Shown: positions 9,341 through 17,254 of the stretch, piece by piece
How the letters are laid out: the number at the start of each line of letters is the position of its first letter
How positions within the stretch are numbered: position 1 is the stretch's first letter
Assembly: GCA_016719635.1 (NCBI GenBank)
Contig: JADJYT010000009.1
Location: forward strand, 101,158-165,157
DNA from: Sphingobacteriales bacterium
GTDB lineage: Bacteria > Bacteroidota > Bacteroidia > Chitinophagales > JADIYW01
Length of the DNA stretch: 64,000 bases
Reading direction: 5' to 3'
Made by a program: the position numbers and the translations under genes
The notes under the pieces: model-generated
Seen by the model: only the letters and a program-made list of their open reading frames with translations
What the model was told of the DNA's origin: nothing
The model's database searches: none

Positions 9341-10768
9341 ATGCACGAAGAAATACTAAAGCATTTATTTCGCGAATATTTCAAAGAAGATTGTTTTTCG
9401 ATTCTACAGTTACCTCAGGCGGGATCGGACAGAATCTATTTTCGTTTAAAAGGTGCTGCGCATATCGCTATTGGTACATTCGGAAAGGATGCCAAGGAAA
9501 ACGAAACCTTTATCCACCATACCCATCATTTTCACCAAAAACAGATAGCGGTTCCGCAAGTTTTTATTGCCAGTGAAAATAAACAATATTACCTGCAGGA
9601 AGACCTCGGCGACACATCACTCTATACCGTCATTAAAAAAGAAGGAATAACTGAAGTGGTAGTGGGTTATTTGAGAAAAGTCTTGCTGCAGCTGACATAT
9701 CTTCAGATAAAAGGCGCGGAAGGTTTTGATTTTTCCTCCTGTTATCCTATTCAGGAGTTCAATAAAAGTTCTATGTTCTGGGATCTGAACGGGTTTAAGT
9801 ATTATTTTGCACGGATAGCGAGAGTGCAGTTTAGTGAGATAGAACTGAATAAGGATTTTCATACTCTTTGTGATTATTTGTTGCAGGAACCTCATTCGTT
9901 TTTTATGTTTCGGGATTGTCAGTCCAGGAACATAATGATTTATCAGGATAAACCTTATTTTATCGATTATCAGGGTGGGAGAAAAGGTGCATTGCAGTAT
10001 GATGCCGCCTCCTTGCTGTGGCAGGCAGGTGCGAAGATTCCATATCCGCTTCGGGAAGATTTATTGGAGTTCTACTGTCAGCATGTTGCTGCTCTGATAA
10101 ACATAAACAAAGTGGATTTCAAGGAACGTTATTATGGGTTTGTTTTAATCAGGATGCTTCAGGTATTGGGTGCTTACGGATTCAGGGGGTTGATTGAAAA
10201 ACGAAGCCATTTTATTGAAAGCATCATTCCCGCGCTGGAAAATGTGAGATGGTTTCTGAAAAATGTGCAGTTGAAGATTGAACTTCCGGAATTAAAAAGT
10301 GTGTTGCAGCAACTGATTGTTTCTGATGCATTCAAAGAAGAAAAATTTGACGGTTCATCCAAACAGTTAAAGATTAACATCAACAGCTTTTCGTATAGAC
10401 GTGGTATCCCTGCCGATGCAACCGGTAATGGCGGCGGCTTTGTGTTTGACTGCAGGGGGCTGCACAATCCCGGAAGGTACGAAGCATACAAACAGCTGAC
10501 CGGTAAAGATGTACCTGTCATTGAGTTTTTGGAATCAAAAAGCAAAGTCAAGGATTTTCTGGAGAACGTCAGTAAATTGATTGATGTCAATATCCAGGAT
10601 TATCTGGCAAGGGATTTCGAACATCTGCAGATTAATTTTGGCTGTACTGGTGGTCAACATCGAAGTGTGTATTGTGCCGAACAAACCGCCCGGTATATTC
10701 AGGAAAGATATAAGATTAAGGTGCAGTTAAAACATATTGAACGTGAATTACAGGGACAATTTATTTAA
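9341..10768 (+). CDS. AmgK-like phosphotransferase fused to a RapZ C-terminal domain
   Basis: The protein is 475 residues in two parts. Residues about 1-320 are an APH-fold kinase: FMFRDCQSRNIMI holds the catalytic Asp and the metal-binding Asn (the usual His of HxD is replaced by Phe), and FIDYQGGRKGALQYDAASL is the second metal motif. This is the pattern of AmgK-type cell-wall sugar kinases. Residues about 340-475 match the RapZ C-terminal domain: FDCRGLHNPGRYE, then INFGCTGGQHRSVYCAEQ and a final IERE. In E. coli that domain binds glucosamine-6-phosphate and a small RNA. A MurU-like gene starts 3 bases downstream. I infer a role in amino-sugar salvage, with the RapZ part sensing sugar phosphate. 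Confidence 0.85.
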   Translation: MHEEILKHLFREYFKEDCFSILQLPQAGSDRIYFRLKGAAHIAIGTFGKDAKENETFIHHTHHFHQKQIAVPQVFIASENKQYYLQEDLGDTSLYTVIKKEGITEVVVGYLRKVLLQLTYLQIKGAEGFDFSSCYPIQEFNKSSMFWDLNGFKYYFARIARVQFSEIELNKDFHTLCDYLLQEPHSFFMFRDCQSRNIMIYQDKPYFIDYQGGRKGALQYDAASLLWQAGAKIPYPLREDLLEFYCQHVAALININKVDFKERYYGFVLIRMLQVLGAYGFRGLIEKRSHFIESIIPALENVRWFLKNVQLKIELPELKSVLQQLIVSDAFKEEKFDGSSKQLKININSFSYRRGIPADATGNGGGFVFDCRGLHNPGRYEAYKQLTGKDVPVIEFLESKSKVKDFLENVSKLIDVNIQDYLARDFEHLQINFGCTGGQHRSVYCAEQTARYIQERYKIKVQLKHIERELQGQFI

Positions 10769-10771
10769 GGT

Positions 10772-11515
10772 ATGAAGGCGATGGTTTTTGCAGCGGGATT
10801 GGGTACACGGCTAAAGCCTTTAACAGACAATTGCCCGAAGGCGTTGATACCTGTCGGCGGAAAACCGATGCTGCAGATTGCCATTGAACAACTCAAGAGA
10901 TATGGCTTTGATGAGATAATCATCAATGTTCATTATTTGGGAGCACACATTCATCAATTCCTGAAACAACATCATTCTTTCGGTATTCGTATAGATGTCT
11001 CCGACGAAACGGATGGAATACTGGAAACGGGCGGAGGGCTATGGAAAGCGAGGCGTTTTTTTGATGACGGAAAGCCTTTTCTTTTATGCAATTCGGATGT
11101 CTTAACCAATATCCACCTGGATAAATTTTATCAGTCACATCTGCAAAATAATGCTATAGCCACATTGGCAGTGCGCAATCGGAAATCATCCCGTTATTTG
11201 CTGTTTGACGATGAGGATGTCTTGTGCGGATGGAAAAACAGCCAAAAGAATGAACAGATGATTCCGAGTTCTTCACATGAAGAAAATAGGTTACACCCTT
11301 TTGCATTTAGCGGTTATCACATCATATCACCGGAGATTTTTAAACATAACAGCAAATCGGGAAAGTTTTCGATGATAGACTGGTACCTTGCCATTTGCGG
11401 TTCCCAAATTATAAAAGCATATCATCATGATGAGGACATTTGGGTGGATATTGGTTCTGAGAAGCAATTACAGAACGCAAATGAACTGATGAGGTCTGCC
11501 AATATTTTCGGGTAA
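10772..11515 (+). CDS. MurU-like sugar-phosphate nucleotidyltransferase
   Basis: The protein is 247 residues and opens with MVFAAGLGTRLKPLTDNCPK, the GxGTR...PK nucleotide-binding signature of NDP-sugar pyrophosphorylases. LETGGGLWKA and LLCNSDVLTN (metal-binding Asp) follow, and WVDIGSEKQL closes the domain. The short length, without a left-handed beta-helix, fits MurU rather than GlmU or RfbA. In the AmgK-MurU pathway it would turn MurNAc-1-phosphate into UDP-MurNAc. Co-transcription with the kinase-RapZ fusion (3-base gap) supports that role, but the substrate is inferred. Confidence 0.85.
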   Translation: MKAMVFAAGLGTRLKPLTDNCPKALIPVGGKPMLQIAIEQLKRYGFDEIIINVHYLGAHIHQFLKQHHSFGIRIDVSDETDGILETGGGLWKARRFFDDGKPFLLCNSDVLTNIHLDKFYQSHLQNNAIATLAVRNRKSSRYLLFDDEDVLCGWKNSQKNEQMIPSSSHEENRLHPFAFSGYHIISPEIFKHNSKSGKFSMIDWYLAICGSQIIKAYHHDEDIWVDIGSEKQLQNANELMRSANIFG

Positions 11516-11517
11516 AG

Positions 11518-12405
11518 TTATTTTATAACCTGATAGCCGAACTTTGCATATACGGGACGGTGGTCAGACAACCATTCTCCGTTGGAATCTAAAAATTTAT
11601 CTCCCTGGATTTCGTACTCAGTGGCTGTGAATTTCAAGGTGCTGTTGCTTCTGTAAAATATCTTATCTACTACTTCACAGTCCGGATTGGTTGCCAGCGG
11701 GCTGCAATCCATTAAGGAGTTTCCATCCTGATTCGGCAGCACACCGTCGCGGGTCAGTTCTACCCATACATCTGTAAATCCTCGGTCTAAAATCTCACGG
11801 ATATTATCGCCGGTTCGGGTATATCTGCAGTTCATATCTCCCATGATAATGACGGCATGGTCTTTGGAGCGATAGTCAATATATTTACACAGTTGCAGGA
11901 TATTCTTCCTTCGGGCAACCAAGTCCAAAGAATCAGAACCGGCATTGCAATGTACGTTGTATAGGTCAAAATAGGCATCCGGCGAAATCTTTACCCTGCA
12001 ATAGGTGAATCCTTTTGGTGTAAGGCAGTCCGTTCCATGGCAATCAGCCCAGGAGGTGCGCATAAAATTTAAGAAAACAAATTTAGAAAACATGTTTAAT
12101 CCGTCTCCCAGGCTTCCTTCAGGTGCTAAATAGGTGCTTTTGTATGGATGATGGTTATCTTTAATCAATAAGTCGTGGTAAAAAAAATCTTCCTGAACAT
12201 TAACCAGGTCGTAGTTATTCAGTCGAGGACTGATTTGAGGCGTGTTAGCCAGGGGATGAGAGCTGGAAAGTGGTTCAGGTAATCCTGCTACGTTGTAAGA
12301 TAACACGGTAAGGGTACCTTCTGTAGGAAAATTTTGTTCCGTTTTGTTACAGCCAATCATGCTCAACAGTAGCAACAGGATGGCAGATAATCTGCGATTT
12401 TTCAT
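11518..12405 (-). CDS. Lipoprotein of the endonuclease/exonuclease/phosphatase fold
   Basis: The protein is 295 residues. The N-terminus (RLSAILLLLLSMIGC) is a lipoprotein signal with a Cys at position 19. The EEP-fold motifs appear in order: LSYNVAGLP, LVNVQEDFF (metal Glu), YNVHCNAG (His), IIMGDMNCRY (Asp/Asn) and LSDHRPVYAKF (Asp-His pair). This set suits a metal-dependent phosphodiesterase such as a sphingomyelinase-like or DNase-I-like enzyme tethered to the envelope. It converges with the MurU-like gene with only two bases between stops, and no terminator is visible there. Confidence 0.85.
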   Translation of the reverse strand: MKNRRLSAILLLLLSMIGCNKTEQNFPTEGTLTVLSYNVAGLPEPLSSSHPLANTPQISPRLNNYDLVNVQEDFFYHDLLIKDNHHPYKSTYLAPEGSLGDGLNMFSKFVFLNFMRTSWADCHGTDCLTPKGFTYCRVKISPDAYFDLYNVHCNAGSDSLDLVARRKNILQLCKYIDYRSKDHAVIIMGDMNCRYTRTGDNIREILDRGFTDVWVELTRDGVLPNQDGNSLMDCSPLATNPDCEVVDKIFYRSNSTLKFTATEYEIQGDKFLDSNGEWLSDHRPVYAKFGYQVIK

Positions 12406-12478
12406 ACCATTAAGATACTAACTTTCACCTATTTTTCATAATATGCGTAAAGAAAAGTAATCCCCAAAAAACTATTAG

Positions 12479-12769
12479 ATGATAAAACATATTGTTTGCT
12501 GGAAATTAAAAGAACACGAAAAGAACGGAAATGCTCAAAGAGTTAAGCAGCTTTTAGAGGACCTAAAAGATATAGGGTTCATTGAACGGATTGAAGTGGG
12601 TATAAATTCAGAGGATACGCCACAGGACAACTGGGATGTTGTTCTGATTGCTGAGTTTAATACCCTTGAAGATTTGAACAGATATCAGGCACATCCCAGG
12701 CATAAGGAAGCCGGCGCATTCATAAAATCGGTAGTGGAGCAGAGGGTCTGTGTAGATTATAAATGCTGA
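12479..12769 (+). CDS. Dabb (stress-responsive alpha/beta barrel) protein
   Basis: The protein is 96 residues, beginning MIKHIVCWKLKEHEKNGN and containing VGINSEDTPQDNWDVVLIAEF and YQAHPRHKEAGAFIKSV. These are the typical beta-strand and helix motifs of the dimeric Dabb fold. It is a small cytoplasmic protein, and family members range from plant stress proteins to polyketide cyclases. Its function here is unknown. The stop directly abuts the end of the opposing gene. Confidence 0.85.
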   Translation: MIKHIVCWKLKEHEKNGNAQRVKQLLEDLKDIGFIERIEVGINSEDTPQDNWDVVLIAEFNTLEDLNRYQAHPRHKEAGAFIKSVVEQRVCVDYKC

Positions 12770-13231
12770 TTATTCTTTCACCAGCACTAATCTCAGTTCT
12801 TCTTCACCGCAATTGGTGTACATGATGCCGTCCATATATAATTTCTTCTTATAGGTACTCCTGTAGATGTTGAGTCTGGCATTCCCGCTGCACCACTGCA
12901 ACCCTTTTGGAAGCAAGTCATAAAAGACAAAACTCTCCTGTAGTATCGAAATGGTATATTTGGTATAATCCAGGCTTCCGGAAACAGACCATTTTGCCTT
13001 ATAGATATCGGTCTGATATCGGTATTGTACTGTCATTTCTCCCACTAAATCACCCTCATCGTTATCGTCAATGATATATAATGTCACCGGAAGTCCGTCT
13101 TTATTGTCTGAGTCTGGGTTTTTGGATATGAGAAACCCTTTCCAATTGCCGTGTATTTCAGGATTGCCTGAAAAGCAACTGTATGTAATCAGCAGGAATA
13201 GAATGGTATGTATTTTTTTAAGCCACATCAT
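12770..13231 (-). CDS. Hypothetical exported protein
   Basis: The protein is 153 residues. It has an N-terminal hydrophobic stretch (IHTILFLLITYSCFSGNPEI) that could be a lipoprotein signal with Cys at about position 19. The mature part starts IHGNWKGFLISKN and is rich in short beta-strand patterns with two further Cys residues. I do not recognise a family. Its ATG overlaps the glyS stop by four bases, so it is translationally coupled to glyS, though no link in function is evident. Confidence 0.7.
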   Translation of the reverse strand: MMWLKKIHTILFLLITYSCFSGNPEIHGNWKGFLISKNPDSDNKDGLPVTLYIIDDNDEGDLVGEMTVQYRYQTDIYKAKWSVSGSLDYTKYTISILQESFVFYDLLPKGLQWCSGNARLNIYRSTYKKKLYMDGIMYTNCGEEELRLVLVKE

Positions 13232-14751
13232 GACATTGCTTTGCGCAGCAGATTATTCATATCAATTTTTCCGCCAACTATTTTTTCCACTTCACTGATG
13301 TGAATCCGGTCTTGCTTCATGGTGTCTCTTTCTCGGATGGTAATGGTATTGTCTTCCAGCGTTTGATGGTCAACGGTGATACAATAAGGTGTGCCGATAG
13401 CATCCATTCTTCGGTATCTCTTTCCGATACTGTCTTTTTCTTCATAGAATGCACGTCCGACAAAACGTATACTGTTTAATATCTCCCGAGCCTTTTCCGG
13501 CAATCCGTCTTTTTTAACCAAGGGCAAAACCGCTACCTTGATAGGCGCCAGTGCCGGCGGAAGGTTCAGTACCGTGCGCGTTTCGCCGTTCTCCAGTATT
13601 TCTTCTTTTAGTGATTCGCTGATAACGCGCAGGAACATCCTGTCTAACCCGATAGACGTTTCAATCACATACGGTATGTAGTTTTCATTGATTTCCGAAT
13701 CAAAGTATTGTAATTTCTTGCCGGAATATTGCTGATGTTCGCTTAAATCAAAATCTGTCCGGGAGTGAATGCCTTCGAGTTCTTTAAACCCGATAGGAAA
13801 TTTAAACTGAATATCTTCGGCTGCATCTGCGTAATGGGCTAATTTCTCATGCACATGAAAACGAAGGTTTTCTTTCGCAGTGCCCAATGCCCAGTGCCAT
13901 TTCAATCTTGTTTCTTTCCATTTCTCAAACCATTCCTTTTGAGTGCCGGGACGAACAAAGAACTGCATTTCCATTTGCTCGAATTCCCGCATCCGGAAAA
14001 TGAACTGACGGGCAACGATTTCATTTCGGAAGGCCTTCCCAATTTGTGCGATACCGAACGGGATTTTCATACGGGCAGTTTTCTGCACATTCAGGAAGTT
14101 GACAAAAATACCCTGTGCCGTTTCCGGGCGCAGGTATAAATCGGTGGCATCCTCATCCACCGCGCCTAATCTGGTGGCAAACATCAGGTTGAACTGCCGT
14201 ACATCCGTCCAGTTTTTGGTGCCGGATACCTCGCAGGAGATTTCATATTCCTCAATGAGTTCTTTGTATCGTTTGAAGTCGGATGCTTCAGCGGCTTTCA
14301 CATATTCGGTCTCTAAGGTCAATCCTTTTGCATAATCACGGCTGGCCTTTGCTTTCTCTGCTTCGGCTGCCTCGGTCAGGTTTTTCTTGGCCAGTTCCTT
14401 TTCACCTTTTTCCTTCAGTTTTTCAATCTTCTCTTCTAGCAACACATCAGCGCGATATCTTTTTTTGGAATCCTTATTGTCGATTAAAGGATCGGAAAAG
14501 GAATCCACATGGCCACTGGCTTTCCAGGTGGTCGGGTGCATGAAAATGGCGGCATCGATTCCCACGATATTTTCGTGCATCTGTACCATGCTCTTCCACC
14601 AGTATTCTTTGATGTGATTTTTGAGTTCTGCACCAAACGGGCCGTAGTCGTATACAGCGCCTAAATTGTCATAAATCTCACTCGATGGAAAAATAAATCC
14701 GTATTCCTTGCAATGCGAGACGATTTTCTGTAGGTTTTCAACTTCAGCCAT
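13228..14751 (-). CDS. glyS: Glycyl-tRNA synthetase (single-chain, alpha2 type)
   Basis: The protein is 507 residues and charges tRNA-Gly. Class II motifs are visible: motif 2 around FRNEIVARQFIFRMREFEQME and motif 3 around ETSIGLDRMFLRVI. The C-terminal anticodon-binding domain begins near LPPALAPIKVAVLPLVKK. A Lys/Glu-rich coiled insertion follows RADVLLEEKIEKLKEK, as in the bacterial/archaeal-eukaryal one-chain enzyme. The ATG at 14751 is favoured over an upstream TTG at 14787, because a TATCTTTG promoter box lies between them. Confidence 0.95.
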   Translation of the reverse strand: MAEVENLQKIVSHCKEYGFIFPSSEIYDNLGAVYDYGPFGAELKNHIKEYWWKSMVQMHENIVGIDAAIFMHPTTWKASGHVDSFSDPLIDNKDSKKRYRADVLLEEKIEKLKEKGEKELAKKNLTEAAEAEKAKASRDYAKGLTLETEYVKAAEASDFKRYKELIEEYEISCEVSGTKNWTDVRQFNLMFATRLGAVDEDATDLYLRPETAQGIFVNFLNVQKTARMKIPFGIAQIGKAFRNEIVARQFIFRMREFEQMEMQFFVRPGTQKEWFEKWKETRLKWHWALGTAKENLRFHVHEKLAHYADAAEDIQFKFPIGFKELEGIHSRTDFDLSEHQQYSGKKLQYFDSEINENYIPYVIETSIGLDRMFLRVISESLKEEILENGETRTVLNLPPALAPIKVAVLPLVKKDGLPEKAREILNSIRFVGRAFYEEKDSIGKRYRRMDAIGTPYCITVDHQTLEDNTITIRERDTMKQDRIHISEVEKIVGGKIDMNNLLRKAMS

Positions 14752-14757
14752 AATGGG

Positions 14758-14765
14758 CAAAGATA
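14758..14765 (-). promoter_or_regulatory. -7 box for glyS, near-leaderless
   Basis: On the minus strand TATCTTTG matches TAnnTTTG and ends six bases before the ATG at 14751. This predicts an mRNA with almost no leader. Confidence 0.6.
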
Positions 14766-14888
14766 AGATAATGTGCCCATTACTCAATACGGAAAAATAC
14801 TAAGAGTTGGTTAAGAAATACCATAAATCACGTATTTACATTATATTTAACTGGCATTTAATTTGATTAGAGATTAAAAACAGACTTT

Positions 14889-17246
14889 ATGAATGCAAAA
14901 GCTCCGCTTCTTTTCCTGTTATTGTTAAGCTTGCTCTACGCCCGTGCACAAACCGATTACAAAACTAGCACAAAACATAAAGATGGTTTGGTAACTATTT
15001 ATTACACTAAAAGCATTCCGGCGACATCAATTTACGGTACGGCTGCTTCCATTTCCAGATACGGACTGATGGAGGAAAAGACCAAAAAAATCATCCTTCC
15101 GATGAAATATATTTCTGTTTTTTCATCGTACGAGGAAGGACTGTATATCGTACAGGATTCGTCGGAAAAACATGGATTATTTTCTTCCAGGGATAATAAG
15201 TTCCTGGTAGAACCATCGTACAGTAAATTTGATATTTTCAGCGAAGGACTTTCCATTGTTCAGCGGAAGGTTGGGAGCGGCTACAGTTATGATTATTATT
15301 ACGGAGCCATCGACAAAAATGGCAAAATGGCAATACCGGATACTTTTTCATTTTTAGGGAACTGCAGGGATGGGCTGTTGAATTTCAAACAAGACAATAA
15401 GTACGGATATCTCGACAGGCAAGGTAAGGTAGCCATTCCTGCCGTGTATGTTAATGCATCAAATTTTGCAAATGGTCTTGCTCCGGTTCAGTCAGCTGAA
15501 TATGGGAAATACGGGTATATAAACTCGGCCAATAAAATGGTGATTGAACCCAAATATGTCTTTGCAGACGGTTTTTACGAAGGGTATGCCACTGTTTATG
15601 CCGAACGGAAGTTTTACAATATGAAAGGAGGGAATGTAAATACTAATAAGATAGGCCTGATTGACACCAAAGGGAATGAGGTGATTCCCCCTATTTATGA
15701 ATCAATATCGTTAAAGAAGAAAGGAGGGCTCTTTGTGGTGAGTAAAGAAGGGAAAGAAGGCTTGATTGACAGTACCGGAAAGATGATCTTGCCGGCAGAG
15801 TACAAAGATGTCGGAGAATTTTATGATGGGATTGCAAAAGTCGAGAAGACTTCGGGTATGTATGGGGTCATAAATACCAAAGGAAAATTCATGCTGCCTG
15901 CTGATTATAAAGAAATCTCTTTTCTGTATTCAAGTGAAGGTTTTTATGCAAAAAAAGATGGAAAGTATGCGGTGTATAATAAAGATATGAAAGTTATAAT
16001 ACCGGCAGATACGGCTAAGAGAGTGCTGGTAAATAAGAAATCCATCGCTTTTATCTTTAGTGACTTCGTAAAGGTGTATGATATCAATGGAAAATTTAAA
16101 AAATTGATTACCCAGGAAAATGTTGATATCTACGGAACCACTTACTTCAGCAATGATGATTCCATAAGAGTGCCTTACTTCAAGGTAATCAGTTTGACAG
16201 ACATATTGACAAAATCCACCCGGAAATTAAACGTAAGCGATGTGTCTGATTTTAATGAAGAGGGCATATTCGTAGGCAAGAATTCTAAATACAGTTTTTA
16301 TGATTATACAGGCAAAAAGCTGTTTGACCGTTCTTTTGAGAATATAGTCAATTTTTCTGAAGGTATCTGCGGATTGCAGGAAAGTGCTTACAGCAAGCCA
16401 TATTTAGCGGATAAGACACTGACTAAAATCGCGGAACTGACCACCGTCTATTATGGTCCGTATTCTGAAGGACTGGCTATGTCAAAAAGTCAATATGGCG
16501 GCACCGTGTATTATCTGGATAAAACGGGTAAGACACAGTTTTCTGTGTATGCAAATGAAGGGGAGGCTTGTAAAAATGGAAGGATAAAAATTAAGAATTC
16601 CGCCAATAAATATTATTTTGTAGATAAAAGCGGAAAAACGATTAACTCAAGTACATATGATGAACTGGGTGATTTTTACGAAGGATTGGCAGGTTTTAAG
16701 GATAATAACAAAGTGGGTTATATCGATACATCCGGAAAGGTGGTTATTGCAGCCATTTATGATGAAGTAAGCAATTTCTCTAATGGTGTGGCGATGGTAA
16801 AATCGAATAATGAATATTTCCAGATTGATACAAAGAGAAGAGCCCTGAATACGGCTAAGTATCACGGAGCTGCCAACCCAGGTAACGGTACTTTTCCCGT
16901 TAAGAATGATTCAAAGTGGGGATTGATAGACAATAAGGGGAATACTATTATAGATTTTAAGTATGATGAAGTAAGGCCGATGGCTGAAAATCTGGTATGG
17001 GTAAAAAAAGATAAAAAGTGGGGCTTGTTAACTGCTTCCGGAAATTCTGTAACGGCTTTTGAATACGACGGCTGTACTGATTTTGAAAACGGGTATTCAA
17101 AGATTCTCAAGAATAATAAAATCGGCGTAGTGGATAAATTCGGAAAGATGGTGCTTCCTGCAATATATGATAATGTTGGAAAAATATATAAGGGTGCTGC
17201 TGTCGTTATCAGAAACAACGGAAGCAATACCTATTCTGTAAAATAA
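14889..17246 (+). CDS. Exported WG-repeat protein
   Basis: The protein is 785 residues with a signal peptide (APLLFLLLLSLLYARAQ). The rest is made of about 14-18 repeats of roughly 40-50 residues with the pattern K-x-G-(L/Y/V)-I-(D/N)-x-x-G-K-x-(V/I)-I-P-x-x-Y-(D/E), then F-x-(D/N/E)-G-x-(A)-x-V. Examples are KYGYLDRQGKVAIPAVY, KEGLIDSTGKMILPAEY and KVGYIDTSGKVVIAAIY. This is the WG (beta-propeller or solenoid-like) repeat. Such proteins are exported, and their binding partners are mostly unknown. It stands alone: it is divergent from glyS and converges with the glycosyltransferase 8 bases away. Confidence 0.9.
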   Translation: MNAKAPLLFLLLLSLLYARAQTDYKTSTKHKDGLVTIYYTKSIPATSIYGTAASISRYGLMEEKTKKIILPMKYISVFSSYEEGLYIVQDSSEKHGLFSSRDNKFLVEPSYSKFDIFSEGLSIVQRKVGSGYSYDYYYGAIDKNGKMAIPDTFSFLGNCRDGLLNFKQDNKYGYLDRQGKVAIPAVYVNASNFANGLAPVQSAEYGKYGYINSANKMVIEPKYVFADGFYEGYATVYAERKFYNMKGGNVNTNKIGLIDTKGNEVIPPIYESISLKKKGGLFVVSKEGKEGLIDSTGKMILPAEYKDVGEFYDGIAKVEKTSGMYGVINTKGKFMLPADYKEISFLYSSEGFYAKKDGKYAVYNKDMKVIIPADTAKRVLVNKKSIAFIFSDFVKVYDINGKFKKLITQENVDIYGTTYFSNDDSIRVPYFKVISLTDILTKSTRKLNVSDVSDFNEEGIFVGKNSKYSFYDYTGKKLFDRSFENIVNFSEGICGLQESAYSKPYLADKTLTKIAELTTVYYGPYSEGLAMSKSQYGGTVYYLDKTGKTQFSVYANEGEACKNGRIKIKNSANKYYFVDKSGKTINSSTYDELGDFYEGLAGFKDNNKVGYIDTSGKVVIAAIYDEVSNFSNGVAMVKSNNEYFQIDTKRRALNTAKYHGAANPGNGTFPVKNDSKWGLIDNKGNTIIDFKYDEVRPMAENLVWVKKDKKWGLLTASGNSVTAFEYDGCTDFENGYSKILKNNKIGVVDKFGKMVLPAIYDNVGKIYKGAAVVIRNNGSNTYSVK

Positions 17247-17254
17247 AACCCATT

